From Candidatus Melainabacteria bacterium (GTDB lineage Bacteria; Cyanobacteriota; Vampirovibrionia; 2-02-FULL-35-15): DNA of 64,000 nt. Shown piece after piece: positions 1 to 10,952 of the stretch (positions are counted from its first letter, which is position 1; each line of letters starts with the position of its first letter). The notes under the pieces are model-generated. The model saw only the letters and a list, made by a program, of their open reading frames with translations, did not search any database and was not told where the DNA came from. The position numbers were made by a program, and so were the translations under genes. The stretch covers positions 1-64,000 of the forward strand of contig JACQBQ010000010.1 of NCBI GenBank assembly GCA_016201905.1. The letters are read 5' to 3'.

Positions 1-1165
<1,165 letters not shown>

Positions 1166-1171
1166 AGACTC

Positions 1172-1196
1172 AAAAAACATGCACTGTATGTTTTTT
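1172..1196 (+). terminator. Rho-independent terminator after 16S
   Basis: A perfect 9-bp inverted repeat AAAAAACAT / ATGTTTTTT encloses a 7-base loop, and the right arm ends in a run of six T. It starts 10 bases after the 16S 3' end, where a 16S-23S spacer would normally continue. It suggests that the 16S transcript ends here. The A-rich left arm could also serve the other strand. Confidence 0.6.
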
Positions 1197-1413
1197 GTAG
1201 GTCGGATCATTTGAAGCTAGGGAGTTTAGCTTAAATACTTTCTAGTGGAATTTTAATATGATGGCAGGTTTACATTTCGGTAATGAGTAGTTTTAAAGTT
1301 AGCTCGATTATAGTAAATAAAAGCATTTCAATTTTTTTCACTTAGGAACTTTTTAAACTAATAACAGAACTATATGTTTTGATTAATTTATTGATTTTAA
1401 GGGGGTAAAGTTT

Positions 1414-1530
1414 ATGTGTTGTGGAAATTGTGTACCAATGGCATTAGGTTCTTTTGTTTTAGTAACAGCAGTTATTTGGTGGCTAAATACAAGGTTTGAT
1501 GAAATCTTAAAAGAGATCAAGAAGAAATAA
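1414..1530 (+). CDS. small membrane protein, 38 aa, Cys-rich N-terminus
   Basis: The frame starts with ATG after a strong ribosome binding site (AAGGGGG, 1399-1405, 8 bases upstream) and ends at TAA 1528-1530. The product begins MCCGNC (three cysteines in the first six residues), then has one hydrophobic segment (about residues 7-24, VPMALGSFVLVTAVIWWL) and a basic, charged tail ending KEIKKK. This looks like a single-pass membrane miniprotein. I do not recognise a family. It is alone between the 16S terminator and the convergent rhomboid gene. The clear binding site and sensible topology favour a real gene; the small size keeps this tentative. Confidence 0.5.
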   Translation: MCCGNCVPMALGSFVLVTAVIWWLNTRFDEILKEIKKK

Positions 1531-1552
1531 ATTTACACTTACCGGTTTTAAC

Positions 1553-2302
1553 TTAGATTATTTTTGCTATGTGTAAGCCTATAGAATACTTTGTAAGTAA
1601 ATAAAGCAGAGAAGCTACGATGGTTATAGAAGCTGCAATACTAAAAGGCTTGCTTTTTTCATTTACAGTAACTATTTGAGTTAATTCATTTTTTTCAGTG
1701 TAGTATGCAGGGCAAAGAAACCAGCCAATAATTATTCCTGTAATTAGTCCACCCAGATGAGCAAAATTATCAATTTTTGGTATGAGAAACCCGAAGACTA
1801 AATTAATTATTACTAAAGTGTACATTGATTTAAATCTCATAATTGCACCGGATACTTTTTTCCTTTGCTTAAAGTAGAAAACCACTAAGCACCCGATAAT
1901 CCCAAAGACTGTTCCTGAAGCACCAATTGCAATTCCACTTGAAAATGTATAGCTTGCTAATATTGCACCCCAGCTGGTAAGTAAGAACACCGCTGAAAAT
2001 CTTATTGAACCATAAATTGATTCTAATTCAGTTCCAAAAATGTGCACTGCAAACAAATTTAAAAACAAGTGAATTAGATTACCATGTAAAAATGTTGGTG
2101 TTATAAATCTCCAATACTGACCATTTGTAATACCTTCATTCCACTTTGCTCCAAGTAAGATTATTGCTTTATCGCTATATATGGCATTGAAATATAGCTC
2201 AGCTAAGTACATAAATAAAATTAAATAAATAATTATTTTAGTTAAATATGTTTTATATTTTGGTAACCTAGGATCATATGTAACATAATTTTCATTCTGC
2301 AT
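1553..2302 (-). CDS. rhomboid family intramembrane serine protease
   Basis: Protein of 249 residues with about six hydrophobic segments. It has the rhomboid signatures in order: HxxxN in the second membrane helix (H78, N82 in HLFLNLFAVHIFG), the catalytic serine in GASG (S129), and the catalytic histidine in NFAHLGG (H182). Ser and His form the dyad that cuts transmembrane substrates inside the cytoplasmic membrane. The substrate cannot be told from sequence. The gene starts 11 bases after the glyS stop codon on the same strand, so the two are probably cotranscribed. It converges on the miniprotein gene at 1414. Confidence 0.9.
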   Translation of the reverse strand: MQNENYVTYDPRLPKYKTYLTKIIIYLILFMYLAELYFNAIYSDKAIILLGAKWNEGITNGQYWRFITPTFLHGNLIHLFLNLFAVHIFGTELESIYGSIRFSAVFLLTSWGAILASYTFSSGIAIGASGTVFGIIGCLVVFYFKQRKKVSGAIMRFKSMYTLVIINLVFGFLIPKIDNFAHLGGLITGIIIGWFLCPAYYTEKNELTQIVTVNEKSKPFSIAASITIVASLLYLLTKYSIGLHIAKII

Positions 2303-2313
2303 TTTTATTGGTG

Positions 2314-4416
2314 TTAATTTCTTTCGATTATTTGATTAAAATCACAAGCTTTTTCAAATAAATCCTTCCCTTTTTTTAAAAGTGATTGCCTTGCATTTTT
2401 AATTTTTGGATCTGGGTCATTTACAAGGACTTTGTCAAAGAATGTATTTATAGCTTCTGTTAGACATTGCAGCTCCTCCAGCAAATCCTTAAATGTCTTG
2501 TACTGTTTATTTTGTAAGTGATTAATTTTGTTTAAAAGTTCCTTTTCGTACTCTGTTTTTAAATTGCTCGTATCAACATTACCATTTATGGTTTTCTCTA
2601 CTATCCTTACAAGTCTTTTTGCTGCAACTAAAAATGCTTTATTAGCTTCAGATGGCTTTATGAAACTTTTGTTAAGAATTTCTATTTTTTCTTTTGTTCT
2701 GATTATGTCACTGAGTGGATCTTCTACTGAGCAAACAGCTTTTATAATATCCTGTTCATATCCAAATGAAATATCCATTGAGCTTTCAAATCTTTCCAGC
2801 AAAAATTCTTTAATTAATTTTTCTGTTTCTGTCGTAAGTTTGCTTTTTAATTCATTACTTACAACGTTATTTTTATAGTATTTAAACAGTTCGGACAGAT
2901 TTACACTGAATGTGTTTCCATGGCTTGTGACATCTAAGATGCTATTTATTATTCCCTGTGCTTGTCTTCTTAAGGCAAATGGATCAGTCGAACCCGATGG
3001 AATTTTCCCAATAGCAAATAAACATATAATGTTATCAAGCTTATCAGCAAGCCCCACGATAAACCCTGTTACCCCTTTTGGGCATTGATTATAATGTTCT
3101 TTTATACCTTCACATACAGCTTCTTTGAATCCGTTTATTTTTGCATACTCTGAACCAATTGCTCCTTGTAATTCTGGCAACTCAAACACCATGTGTGTAC
3201 TTAAGTCAAGCTTGCAGAGTTTAGCAGTGCTTATGATGTCATCTTTTGAACATGTAAGCTTTGCCTTGATTTGCTCTTCGAGAATTTTGTAAGTGTATTC
3301 TGATAGTTTTGTGATTCTAATAACTTTTTCTTCCATTGAGCCAAGCCCTTTTTGAAAAGTAGTTTTTGATAGATCTTTAATTCTTTCTTCATATGTAAAC
3401 AATCTCTTTTGATCTTCAATAAAAAAGAAATTTGCGTCACTTAATCTGGCTCGTACTACTTTTTCATTTCCATTTGCAATTTTTATCGAATCATTTCCAT
3501 TTGTAATCACTATAAAATTATTTGAAAGTTCATTGCTGTCGGCAAGTTTTATGACAAAATATTTTTGATGCTTTTTTAAAACAGTTTGAATAACACAAGA
3601 AGGCAGTGATAAAAAATTAGGCTCGAATTCACAAAGAAGTGAATCCGGATATTCTGTTATATTTGCTACTTCTTCAATTAATGAGTCGTCAAGTATTGCA
3701 ATCCGACCTGCTCTTTTTGCTTCATTTGTTACTGATTCTTTGATAATGTTTTTTCTTTTTAAATAGCTTGCAATCACATAATTTTTTTCAAGAACGTCTT
3801 CGTATTGACTTGGCGAGATGATTTTAATACTGTCTTTTGATAAGAATCTGTGACCGTAAGTATAATTGTTGCTCTTTGTTCCTGCATAGGTAAAACTTAT
3901 AGTCTCATTGTCTAAAATTGCTAAAATCCATCTTATTGGCCTGGAAAATTTTTCGTCATAAATTCCCCAGCTAATAAATTTATCACCAGTTGTTTGCCTT
4001 AGTGAATCAGGTAAAATCTTTGCCAGTAAGTCTTTGGTCTCTTGACCACCAATTTTTGTAACCGCAAAAACATATTCTGCATTATTTATTTTTTTTACTG
4101 TTAGATCTTTTGGTTCCAAATTGTATTTTTTTGCAAAACCTATTGCTGCCTGTGTTGGGGTTCCGTTTTTATCAAATGCTTTTTCCTTGTCTGGCCCTTT
4201 AACTTCAAGTGTTTTTACTTCTTGTACTTTTGGAAGGTTTTTTATATATACTGCTATTCTTCGAGGGGTGTTGTAAGTTTTTATATCTTTTTCACTTACA
4301 CAGATATTATTTTCTTTTAAGCTTTTGACAATATTTCCCTTGACCTGATTTGTAAGGCTGTTAATAGAGCTTGGAGGCAATTCTTCAGTTCCAATTTCAA
4401 ATAACAATTCAGGCAT
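2314..4416 (-). CDS. glyS: glycyl-tRNA synthetase beta subunit
   Basis: The protein has the GlyS landmarks: N-terminal MPELLFEIGTEELPP, TPRRIAVYI, GPDKEKAFDKNGTPT, GHRFLS, DANFFFIEDQK, FQKGLGSM, and the FALRRQAQGI motif near the middle of the C-terminal half. With GlyQ it charges tRNA-Gly. I place the start at 4416 because family members begin at MPELLFEIGTEELP; the frame stays open to an ATG at 4515, which would add 33 unrelated residues. From 4416 the protein has 700 residues, close to the usual size. No glyQ lies in the window, so the alpha subunit must be encoded elsewhere. Likely operon with the rhomboid gene. Confidence 0.93.
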   Translation of the reverse strand: MPELLFEIGTEELPPSSINSLTNQVKGNIVKSLKENNICVSEKDIKTYNTPRRIAVYIKNLPKVQEVKTLEVKGPDKEKAFDKNGTPTQAAIGFAKKYNLEPKDLTVKKINNAEYVFAVTKIGGQETKDLLAKILPDSLRQTTGDKFISWGIYDEKFSRPIRWILAILDNETISFTYAGTKSNNYTYGHRFLSKDSIKIISPSQYEDVLEKNYVIASYLKRKNIIKESVTNEAKRAGRIAILDDSLIEEVANITEYPDSLLCEFEPNFLSLPSCVIQTVLKKHQKYFVIKLADSNELSNNFIVITNGNDSIKIANGNEKVVRARLSDANFFFIEDQKRLFTYEERIKDLSKTTFQKGLGSMEEKVIRITKLSEYTYKILEEQIKAKLTCSKDDIISTAKLCKLDLSTHMVFELPELQGAIGSEYAKINGFKEAVCEGIKEHYNQCPKGVTGFIVGLADKLDNIICLFAIGKIPSGSTDPFALRRQAQGIINSILDVTSHGNTFSVNLSELFKYYKNNVVSNELKSKLTTETEKLIKEFLLERFESSMDISFGYEQDIIKAVCSVEDPLSDIIRTKEKIEILNKSFIKPSEANKAFLVAAKRLVRIVEKTINGNVDTSNLKTEYEKELLNKINHLQNKQYKTFKDLLEELQCLTEAINTFFDKVLVNDPDPKIKNARQSLLKKGKDLFEKACDFNQIIERN

Positions 4417-4593
4417 GGTTAAATATTTGTATTTCAATTTAGAGCTAAGATCTTTAGAAGTGAAAGCTAAGTTAGATCTCAATTCTAAGCTCTTAATTCT
4501 TATTTTAACTTGCATTTTACGTAATTAAGCTGTTAAAATAACTGAGCTTAATAAAGAATCTATATTATAAGCATAAAATAAAGAGTGTAAATC

Positions 4594-4797
4594 ATGGCAT
4601 GTCCAAAAAAGAAAACGTCTCATAGAAAGCAGCATCAAAGAAGAGCAAAGTGGATTGCATTTTTGCCCAATCTAGCAAAGTGTTCTAATTGTGGTGAACC
4701 TTATATATCGCATAATGCATGTATTTCATGCGGGTATTATAATGGCAGAGAGTATGTAAAGGCCTTGCCAAGGAAGAAACAAAAAGCAACAGCCTAG
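4594..4797 (+). CDS. rpmF: 50S ribosomal protein L32
   Basis: Protein of 67 residues starting MACPKKKTSHRKQHQRRAKW, the basic L32 N-terminus, followed by two CxxC pairs (CSNC and CISC) that form the zinc site of the C+ form of L32. The C-terminal tail is basic. It is the first gene of a rightward run, and rpmF directly before plsX and fabH is an arrangement known from many bacteria that links ribosome and membrane lipid synthesis. It is divergent from glyS. Confidence 0.95.
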   Translation: MACPKKKTSHRKQHQRRAKWIAFLPNLAKCSNCGEPYISHNACISCGYYNGREYVKALPRKKQKATA

Positions 4798-4865
4798 CTT
4801 AAGATTAATAGAATAGCATTGTTAAAAGTTAAAACCCTTGAACAAATTATAAGGTAGGTATAGAA

Positions 4866-5891
4866 ATGACAACAATAGCAGTTGATGCTATGGGTGGAGA
4901 TCATGCTCCTGTAGAAATTGTTCATGGTGCTTATTTGGCAGCAAAAGAATTTGGAATCAATGTTCAGTTAATTGGAGTAAAAGATTTATTAGAAAAAGAA
5001 CTTAAGAAGTATGACGCCTTTAACCTACCGATTCAAATAATTCATGCTGATGACGTTATCGATATGGGTGAGTTACAGCCGGCTATATCGGTACGAAGAA
5101 AACCCAATTCATCTATTGTGGTTGCAATGAATCAAGTAGCAAATGGTCTAGCTGGTGGGGTTGTAGCTGCTGGCAGTACTGGGGCTGCAGCATCTGCGGC
5201 GTTGCTTTACTTAAAAAGAATTGAAGGTATTGAAAGACCATGTATCGCAGCTGTAGTCCCATCGCGCACTAAACCAGTGATTTTGGCTGATGCAGGTGCT
5301 AACGTAGAAGCTACAAGTCAACAGCTCTTTCAAAATGCATTAATGGGTGTTGCACTTTCAAAAGGTATATTTAAGCTTGGTAATCCAAAAGTAGGACTTT
5401 TAAATATTGGAGAGGAGCCCGGGAAAGGAAATACTTTAGTTAAAGAAACATATCAGTTGTTGGTAAATGATAAAACATTAAATTTTGTTGGAAATGTAGA
5501 AGGCAGGGATGTACCGGAAGGAGTATGTGATGTTTGTGTATGTGATGGGTTTGTTGGGAATGTATTTTTAAAAACAGCTGAAGGTTTTGCCAAGATGGTT
5601 ACAGCTCTTTTAAGAGAAGAATTAACTCGAGATGCAGTTAGTAAGATCGGTGCATATTTTGCAAAGGGTAGTTTCTATAGATTAAGGAAACGTGTTGATT
5701 ACTCTGAATATGGAGGTGCTCAACTTCTTGGCGTAAAAGGTGTTTGTATAATAGCGCATGGAAGTTCAAAACATATTGCAATTAAAAATGCTGTACGTGT
5801 AGCAAAGGAAGCAGTAGAAGCAAATATAATTACCATATTAGAATCTATGGTTAACAGTTATGCAAATAAAGAAGAAAAGAGTAAAAGGTAA
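4866..5891 (+). CDS. plsX: phosphate acyltransferase PlsX
   Basis: Protein of 341 residues starting TIAVDAMGGDHAPVEIVHGA, the PlsX signature, with GELQPAISVRRKPNSSI, VVAAGSTGAA and the C-terminal YGGAQLLGVKGVCIIAHGSS block. PlsX converts acyl-ACP and phosphate to acyl phosphate, the acyl donor for PlsY in phosphatidic acid synthesis; it is a peripheral membrane enzyme. It lies between rpmF and fabH, the usual order. Length is typical. Confidence 0.96.
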   Translation: MTTIAVDAMGGDHAPVEIVHGAYLAAKEFGINVQLIGVKDLLEKELKKYDAFNLPIQIIHADDVIDMGELQPAISVRRKPNSSIVVAMNQVANGLAGGVVAAGSTGAAASAALLYLKRIEGIERPCIAAVVPSRTKPVILADAGANVEATSQQLFQNALMGVALSKGIFKLGNPKVGLLNIGEEPGKGNTLVKETYQLLVNDKTLNFVGNVEGRDVPEGVCDVCVCDGFVGNVFLKTAEGFAKMVTALLREELTRDAVSKIGAYFAKGSFYRLRKRVDYSEYGGAQLLGVKGVCIIAHGSSKHIAIKNAVRVAKEAVEANIITILESMVNSYANKEEKSKR

Positions 5892-5943
5892 AATCTTATT
5901 TAAAATTTAAATTATTTTCTTAGATGGAGAATAATAAATAAAA

Positions 5944-6933
5944 ATGCAGAAAAATTATGGAGTTAAATTTCTTTCATTTGGGAGTGCTCTCCCTGAGCAG
6001 GTTGTAAAAAATACAGATCTTGAGAAGTTGTTTGATACGTCAGATGAATGGATTTATACGAGGACTGGAATAAAGCAAAGAAATATTATTAGTTCTGACG
6101 AAAGCGGATTGACCTTAAGTCTTAAAGCATCTAAAGAAGCATTGTCAAAGACTAAATTGGATCCCAAGGATATTGATCTTATAATTGTTGCAACATCTAC
6201 ACCGGATAAGTTGTATCCTTCAATGGGTTGCATGCTCCAAGGCAAGCTTGGTGCTGTTAATGCTTGTGCATTTGATATATCAGCTGCATGTTCTGGTTTT
6301 ATATTTGGCATTGTAAGTGCTGCCCAATTCATTTATTCGGGCGAATATAAAAATATATTAGTGGTTGGTGTTGATGTTCATTCTAGATTTATTGATTGGA
6401 GTGAACGATCTGTAGCTGTCTTGTTTGGTGATGGTGCTGGTGCAGTATTAATGAGTAGTTGCTTGGCAAGGGATGATCAGATTTTAGGCTATTCAATTCA
6501 TTCAGAAGCAGATAAAAATTTAGATTTGATATTAGAAAACTCAAATATTTCATATTCAAATTTTAAAAAACAAATCGAGCCAGATTTCGTACGAATGAAT
6601 GGAAAAGCAATTTATCAATTTGCAGTAAGAGTAGTTCCGGAAGTTGTAGCAAAACTGCTTGATAAAACTGGCTTAAAGCAAAGCCAGATAGATTATTTAG
6701 TTTTACATCAGGCAAATCAAAGGATCATTGATTATGTTGCCAATAAGCTTAGCTTTAATAATTCTCAAATCATTTCAAATATTGAAAAAGTTGGAAATAC
6801 ATCAGCTGCAAGTATACCCTTAGCAATTGTTAGTGGTTTATCGGAGAAAAAAATTAAAACGCCGTGTAAAATGATGCTGGTTGGATTTGGAGCAGGCTTA
6901 ACATGGGGTGCAATTGCTGTTGATTATTATTGA
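5944..6933 (+). CDS. fabH: 3-oxoacyl-[ACP] synthase III
   Basis: Protein of 329 residues with the complete FabH triad: Cys116 in AFDISAACSGF, His255 in VLHQANQRI and Asn285 in VGNTSAAS. The N-terminal DEWIYTRTGIKQR is also typical. The enzyme condenses acetyl-CoA with malonyl-ACP and so starts type II fatty acid synthesis in the cytoplasm. It follows plsX by about 50 bases in the same direction, so both lipid genes are probably cotranscribed. Confidence 0.96.
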   Translation: MQKNYGVKFLSFGSALPEQVVKNTDLEKLFDTSDEWIYTRTGIKQRNIISSDESGLTLSLKASKEALSKTKLDPKDIDLIIVATSTPDKLYPSMGCMLQGKLGAVNACAFDISAACSGFIFGIVSAAQFIYSGEYKNILVVGVDVHSRFIDWSERSVAVLFGDGAGAVLMSSCLARDDQILGYSIHSEADKNLDLILENSNISYSNFKKQIEPDFVRMNGKAIYQFAVRVVPEVVAKLLDKTGLKQSQIDYLVLHQANQRIIDYVANKLSFNNSQIISNIEKVGNTSAASIPLAIVSGLSEKKIKTPCKMMLVGFGAGLTWGAIAVDYY

Positions 6934-6967
6934 AGATTACAAGTATGACAGTTAGTAAGTAGCTATT

Positions 6968-7273
6968 ATGAAAACTGTAAAAACAAGAGACTGGAATATG
7001 ATTTATTGGTTTGTTGTTTTTGTGTTATTGTTTATTCCTCTTACCCATAGTTTTTTTATTGATTTAAAGAAATTGATTAAATCGGTAATAACCTACGGTG
7101 AATATAAATCATTATTTAATAATCTAGCATTAGAAAATAAACAGTTAAGTGGTAAGGTAAAATACTATAAAACTCACTCAGGCATAAAGAATCTAATTAA
7201 AGAACGCTTAAATAAAGTAGAAGATGGAGAATTGATAATTAAGTTTACTGATAAAGGTAAAAATAATTCTTAG
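6968..7273 (+). CDS. septum formation initiator (DivIC/FtsB-like) protein
   Basis: Protein of 101 residues with a short basic N-terminus, one membrane segment (about residues 11-28, MIYWFVVFVLLFIPLTHSFF), then a likely coiled coil (residues 45-75) and a C-terminal motif IKERLNKVEDGELIIKF that recalls the FtsB/DivIC ending (ARERLGYVKPGEvvy). FtsB-like proteins form a complex with FtsL and FtsQ at the division septum. An ftsQ-like gene is at 18038. Family assignment rests on topology and a short motif, so it is tentative. Positioned between fabH and tig. Confidence 0.6.
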   Translation: MKTVKTRDWNMIYWFVVFVLLFIPLTHSFFIDLKKLIKSVITYGEYKSLFNNLALENKQLSGKVKYYKTHSGIKNLIKERLNKVEDGELIIKFTDKGKNNS

Positions 7274-7296
7274 AATAAAATAAAAAAAGGATTGAT

Positions 7297-8613
7297 ATGA
7301 ATTTAAAAATCGAAAAATCTAAAAAACCAGAACAAAACAAGATTGAGCTTTCTGTGGAAGCACCTCTGGAAATTGCAGAAAAAACTTATCATACTGTTAT
7401 TAGGAATATTTCAGAAAACATTGATATCCCGGGATTTAGGAAAGGCAAAGCACCGAGGGAAATGGTTGAAAAGCAAGTTGGTGTTCCATACATAAGTCAG
7501 AAGGCATTTGAAAGTGTTTTTTATGAAATCTTGCATAATGTTTCAACTCAAGAAAAATTGGACATTGTTGATGTGATTGAAATTTCATCGTTTGAACTTT
7601 TACCTGGAAAACCTCTAACTTTTAAAGTTATTGTTGAATTGAAGCCTGAGGTAAAACTTGGGAAGTATGTTGACTTAAAAGTAAAGGCAAAAAAAATCAT
7701 ATATGACAAAGAATTGTTTATTCAAAAGACATTGGAGAAAATCGCCAATAATTTTATAACATTTAAGAAAATTACTGATGGAAATGTAAAAGAGGGGGAT
7801 CTTGTCACGCTTGATTTTGAAGGAAAATTTGAAGATGGAACTGAGGTTCCTGGCGGTAAGGCAGAGAATTTCCAGGCATTACTAGACAGAGATAAATTTT
7901 TGCCTGATTTTGTGGATAAACTAAAGGGTGTTAAAGTTGGAGACACAAAAGAAATTACAATTACTTTTCCTGAAAACTACTTAACAGGCTTTCCTTCTAA
8001 AAAAGCAAACTTTAAAGTAAAAATAAATAGTATAGAAGAAAAAATTCTTCCAGAGATAAATGATGAATTTGCAAAAAAAGTCGGCATTGATAATCTTAAA
8101 TTATTGAAAGAAAAAATTGTTGAGCAAATGCAACAATTACAAGAAATTGGCTCGCAGCGTGAATTTGAAAATAAAGTTGTGGATCAAATAGTTAAGGATT
8201 CAAAATATGAAATCCCCGAGACAATGATAGAAAAAGAAATTAATTATCTTTTGCAAGATGTAAAAATGCAGTGTGAAAAGAGTGGAATTAACTGGTCAGA
8301 TTTTAAGTCTGATCCTAAAAATAAAGAACTGTTTGATAAAGCTACTCAGGCTGCAAAAAACAGAATCTCTATTGATCTGATTTTAAATGCTATTGTGAAA
8401 AAGGAAAATATCATTGCTACTGGTGAAGAAGTAAGTAATGAGATGCAAAACAGAATTGGTCAGCTTGGTGAGAAATATAAACATCTACAAAATGATAAGG
8501 CGTTTATAAATTCAATACATCTTGTTGCTTTAAGAAATAAAGCAATTGATTTTTTGATTAAAAACAATAAACCTGTATGGGAGGAAGAGTTAACCAGTGT
8601 AGTTCCCGAATAA
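7297..8613 (+). CDS. tig: trigger factor
   Basis: Protein of 438 residues. The N-terminal ribosome-binding domain contains the L23-contacting signature GFRKGKAPREMVEKQVG (about residues 47-63). A FKBP-type prolyl isomerase domain follows (about 160-245; VTLDFEGKFEDGTEV), then the C-terminal chaperone arms. Trigger factor binds nascent chains at the ribosome exit tunnel. The order tig-clpP-clpX is conserved widely in bacteria and supports the call. Confidence 0.96.
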   Translation: MNLKIEKSKKPEQNKIELSVEAPLEIAEKTYHTVIRNISENIDIPGFRKGKAPREMVEKQVGVPYISQKAFESVFYEILHNVSTQEKLDIVDVIEISSFELLPGKPLTFKVIVELKPEVKLGKYVDLKVKAKKIIYDKELFIQKTLEKIANNFITFKKITDGNVKEGDLVTLDFEGKFEDGTEVPGGKAENFQALLDRDKFLPDFVDKLKGVKVGDTKEITITFPENYLTGFPSKKANFKVKINSIEEKILPEINDEFAKKVGIDNLKLLKEKIVEQMQQLQEIGSQREFENKVVDQIVKDSKYEIPETMIEKEINYLLQDVKMQCEKSGINWSDFKSDPKNKELFDKATQAAKNRISIDLILNAIVKKENIIATGEEVSNEMQNRIGQLGEKYKHLQNDKAFINSIHLVALRNKAIDFLIKNNKPVWEEELTSVVPE

Positions 8614-8663
8614 CCTGTCCTTTAAGTGGTTATTTCTGATAAGTGTATTAGTGTAATAAAATT

Positions 8664-8692
8664 TTGTAGAGCATGAATAAAAAAGCTATACT
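8664..8692 (+). promoter_or_regulatory. candidate sigma-70 promoter of clpP
   Basis: TTGTAG (8664-8669) and TATACT (8687-8692) are separated by 17 bases and lie 37 bases upstream of the clpP start codon, in the gap between tig and clpP. The match to the consensus is good at the -10 box. Read by eye only. Confidence 0.4.
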
Positions 8693-8728
8693 TAGGGTAA
8701 ATAAAAATTAAGATGTAAGGAGTATATT

Positions 8729-9409
8729 GTGGGTAATTTTGATAAAAATAAATATTTGATTGAGTCAAGAACAAAAATGCCAGAAGTTTATAATTACATG
8801 CCATATGTTATTGAACAAACACCACGTGGTGAAAGAGGATTTGATATTTTTTCAAGACTGCTTAGAGAAAGAATTATTTTTCTTGGTGTTCCTATTGATG
8901 ACAATGTTGCAAATATAATAGTTGCTCAGTTATTGTTGCTGGACTCTGAAGATCCTGAAAAGGACATAATGATATACATAAACTCACCAGGTGGTTCTGT
9001 TACTGCTGGGCTTGCAATTTATGACACTATTAAGCATGTCCGTTCACAGGTTTCTACAATATGCCTGGGTCAGGCAGCAAGCATGGGGGCTTTTTTACTT
9101 TCTGCTGGTGCTAAAGGAAAAAGACTAGCACTGCCACATTCAAGGATTTTAATTCATCAGCCTCTAGGTGGTGCTCAGGGCCAAGCTACAGATATTGAGA
9201 TTCAGGCCAAAGAAATTTTGCGTATAAAAAGACAATTAAACGAACTGATGTCTCAGCATACAGGTCAGCCTGTAAAGCAAATTGAAAAAGACACCGACAG
9301 AGACTTTATAATGACTCCGCCTGAAGCTAAGGAGTACGGCATTATAGACCAGGTAATTGTTAAGTTAAGTGATGCTAAGGAGAAAGCCCCATCCTTAACC
9401 TCTGTATAA
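8729..9409 (+). CDS. clpP: ATP-dependent Clp protease proteolytic subunit
   Basis: Protein of 226 residues with the catalytic triad Ser118 (GQAASMGAF), His143 ([12 protein letters not shown]) and Asp192 (TDRDFIM). It starts at GTG, chosen because a good ribosome binding site (AAGGAG, 8717-8722) lies 6 bases upstream. The N-terminus is some 25 residues longer than the mature ClpP core, as expected for a short propeptide. ClpP forms the barrel that degrades proteins fed by ClpX, encoded about 200 bases downstream. Confidence 0.97.
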   Translation: MGNFDKNKYLIESRTKMPEVYNYMPYVIEQTPRGERGFDIFSRLLRERIIFLGVPIDDNVANIIVAQLLLLDSEDPEKDIMIYINSPGGSVTAGLAIYDTIKHVRSQVSTICLGQAASMGAFLLSAGAKGKRLALPHSRILIHQPLGGAQGQATDIEIQAKEILRIKRQLNELMSQHTGQPVKQIEKDTDRDFIMTPPEAKEYGIIDQVIVKLSDAKEKAPSLTSV

Positions 9410-9545
9410 ACTTTGTTTTAATTATAATGCTAGCAATTAGATATCGTAAATATATTAAATTAATATATTAATCGACTGTTTAGAAACACTATAAAAATAT
9501 ATTTTTAATCAAGCTTTTTAAAGCTAATTAAATAAATTATGAGGT

Positions 9546-9575
9546 TTGACAATTGATTTTTAATGGAACCATATT
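9546..9575 (+). promoter_or_regulatory. candidate promoter upstream of clpX
   Basis: A perfect -35 hexamer TTGACA (9546-9551) is followed after 18 bases by CATATT (9570-9575), 40 bases before the clpX start. The 206-base gap between clpP and clpX is AT-rich and otherwise featureless, which suggests clpX has its own promoter. By-eye call with a poor -10 box. Confidence 0.35.
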
Positions 9576-9615
9576 AAAGTATGGAGTAGTCTTATACACA
9601 AGAAAGCTTATATAA

Positions 9616-10920
9616 ATGGCAAAACATGAAGACACAAGACTAAAATGCTCATTTTGTGGCAAAACCCAGGATCAGGTAAAAAAGCTTATTGCCGGGCCGG
9701 GAGTATATGTTTGTGATGAGTGTGTTGACTTATGTAATGAAATATTGGATGAGGAGTTATTTGACTCTTCTTCACAAGTTCAAGGGCAAACAAAAGACCA
9801 AACTTTACCTCTAATTTCTAATATTCCTAAGCCAGTAGAGATAAAGTCATATTTAGATCAACATATTATTGGTCAAGAAACAGCAAAACGAATATTATCT
9901 GTTGCTGTATATAACCACTATAAACGTATTAATCATAATATTGAAAATAAAAATTCTGACTCTATTGAAATACAAAAATCAAATATTTTATTGGTTGGAC
10001 CGACTGGTTGTGGAAAAACTTACTTGGCTCAGACATTGGCAAAATTTTTAAATGTGCCTTTTGCTGTTGCTGATGCAACAACACTTACAGAAGCAGGCTA
10101 TGTAGGGGAAGACGTTGAAAATATTTTACTTCGCTTATATCAGGCGGCTGATTATGATGTGAAAAAAGCTGAAAGAGGAATTATATATATTGATGAAATT
10201 GATAAGATCTCACGTAAGTCAGAAAACCCATCTATTACAAGAGATGTTTCTGGAGAAGGTGTACAGCAAGCATTGTTAAAGATGATTGAAGGGACTACTG
10301 CAAATGTACCGCCTCAGGGTGGAAGAAAGCATCCACATCAAGAATTTATCCAGATTGATACTTCAAATATTTTATTTATTGTTGGTGGAGCGTTTGTAGG
10401 CTTGGAGAAAATTATTGAGCTTAGATTAAATAAAAATAGAGGTGTTGGTTTTGGATCAACGCCAATGACACAACTTGAAAGAGACATAAAAGCTTCACAA
10501 GAGTTTAAGTATTTAATTCCGGATGACTTACTGAAATTTGGTTTGATCCCAGAGTTTGTTGGACGAATTCCGGTAGTTGCAGCATTGGATGCTCTGGATG
10601 AGAGTGCACTAAAGAGAATTTTGGTGGAGCCTAAAAATGCAATAATCAAGCAATATCAGCTTCTTCTAAAATTAGATGAAGCTGATTTGCAATTTGAACA
10701 AGATGCAATAAATGCAATTGCTAAAGAAGCTATAAAGCGTAAAATGGGTGCCAGAGGTTTGAGAAGTATTGTTGAAGAAATAATGACTGATCTTATGTAT
10801 GAAGTTCCTTCAAGAAATGATATTAAAAAAATTAATATAACCAAACAAATGGTGGAAGATAGAACCAAGGCTGAGGTTGTACCACTCCCTTTAGATAAAA
10901 GAAAAGATGAAATAGCCTAA
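9616..10920 (+). CDS. clpX: ATP-dependent Clp protease ATP-binding subunit ClpX
   Basis: Protein of 434 residues. The N-terminal zinc-binding domain shows C11-x2-C14 and C33-x2-C36. The AAA+ core has Walker A GPTGCGKT (128-135), the [14 protein letters not shown] segment, Walker [11 protein letters not shown], and the pore-loop/sensor region through [12 protein letters not shown]. ClpX unfolds tagged substrates and passes them to ClpP. It lies downstream of tig and clpP in the usual order. Confidence 0.97.
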   Translation: MAKHEDTRLKCSFCGKTQDQVKKLIAGPGVYVCDECVDLCNEILDEELFDSSSQVQGQTKDQTLPLISNIPKPVEIKSYLDQHIIGQETAKRILSVAVYNHYKRINHNIENKNSDSIEIQKSNILLVGPTGCGKTYLAQTLAKFLNVPFAVADATTLTEAGYVGEDVENILLRLYQAADYDVKKAERGIIYIDEIDKISRKSENPSITRDVSGEGVQQALLKMIEGTTANVPPQGGRKHPHQEFIQIDTSNILFIVGGAFVGLEKIIELRLNKNRGVGFGSTPMTQLERDIKASQEFKYLIPDDLLKFGLIPEFVGRIPVVAALDALDESALKRILVEPKNAIIKQYQLLLKLDEADLQFEQDAINAIAKEAIKRKMGARGLRSIVEEIMTDLMYEVPSRNDIKKINITKQMVEDRTKAEVVPLPLDKRKDEIA

Positions 10921-10952
10921 ATTATCCTTTTTTGGTTTATAATATTCATGTT

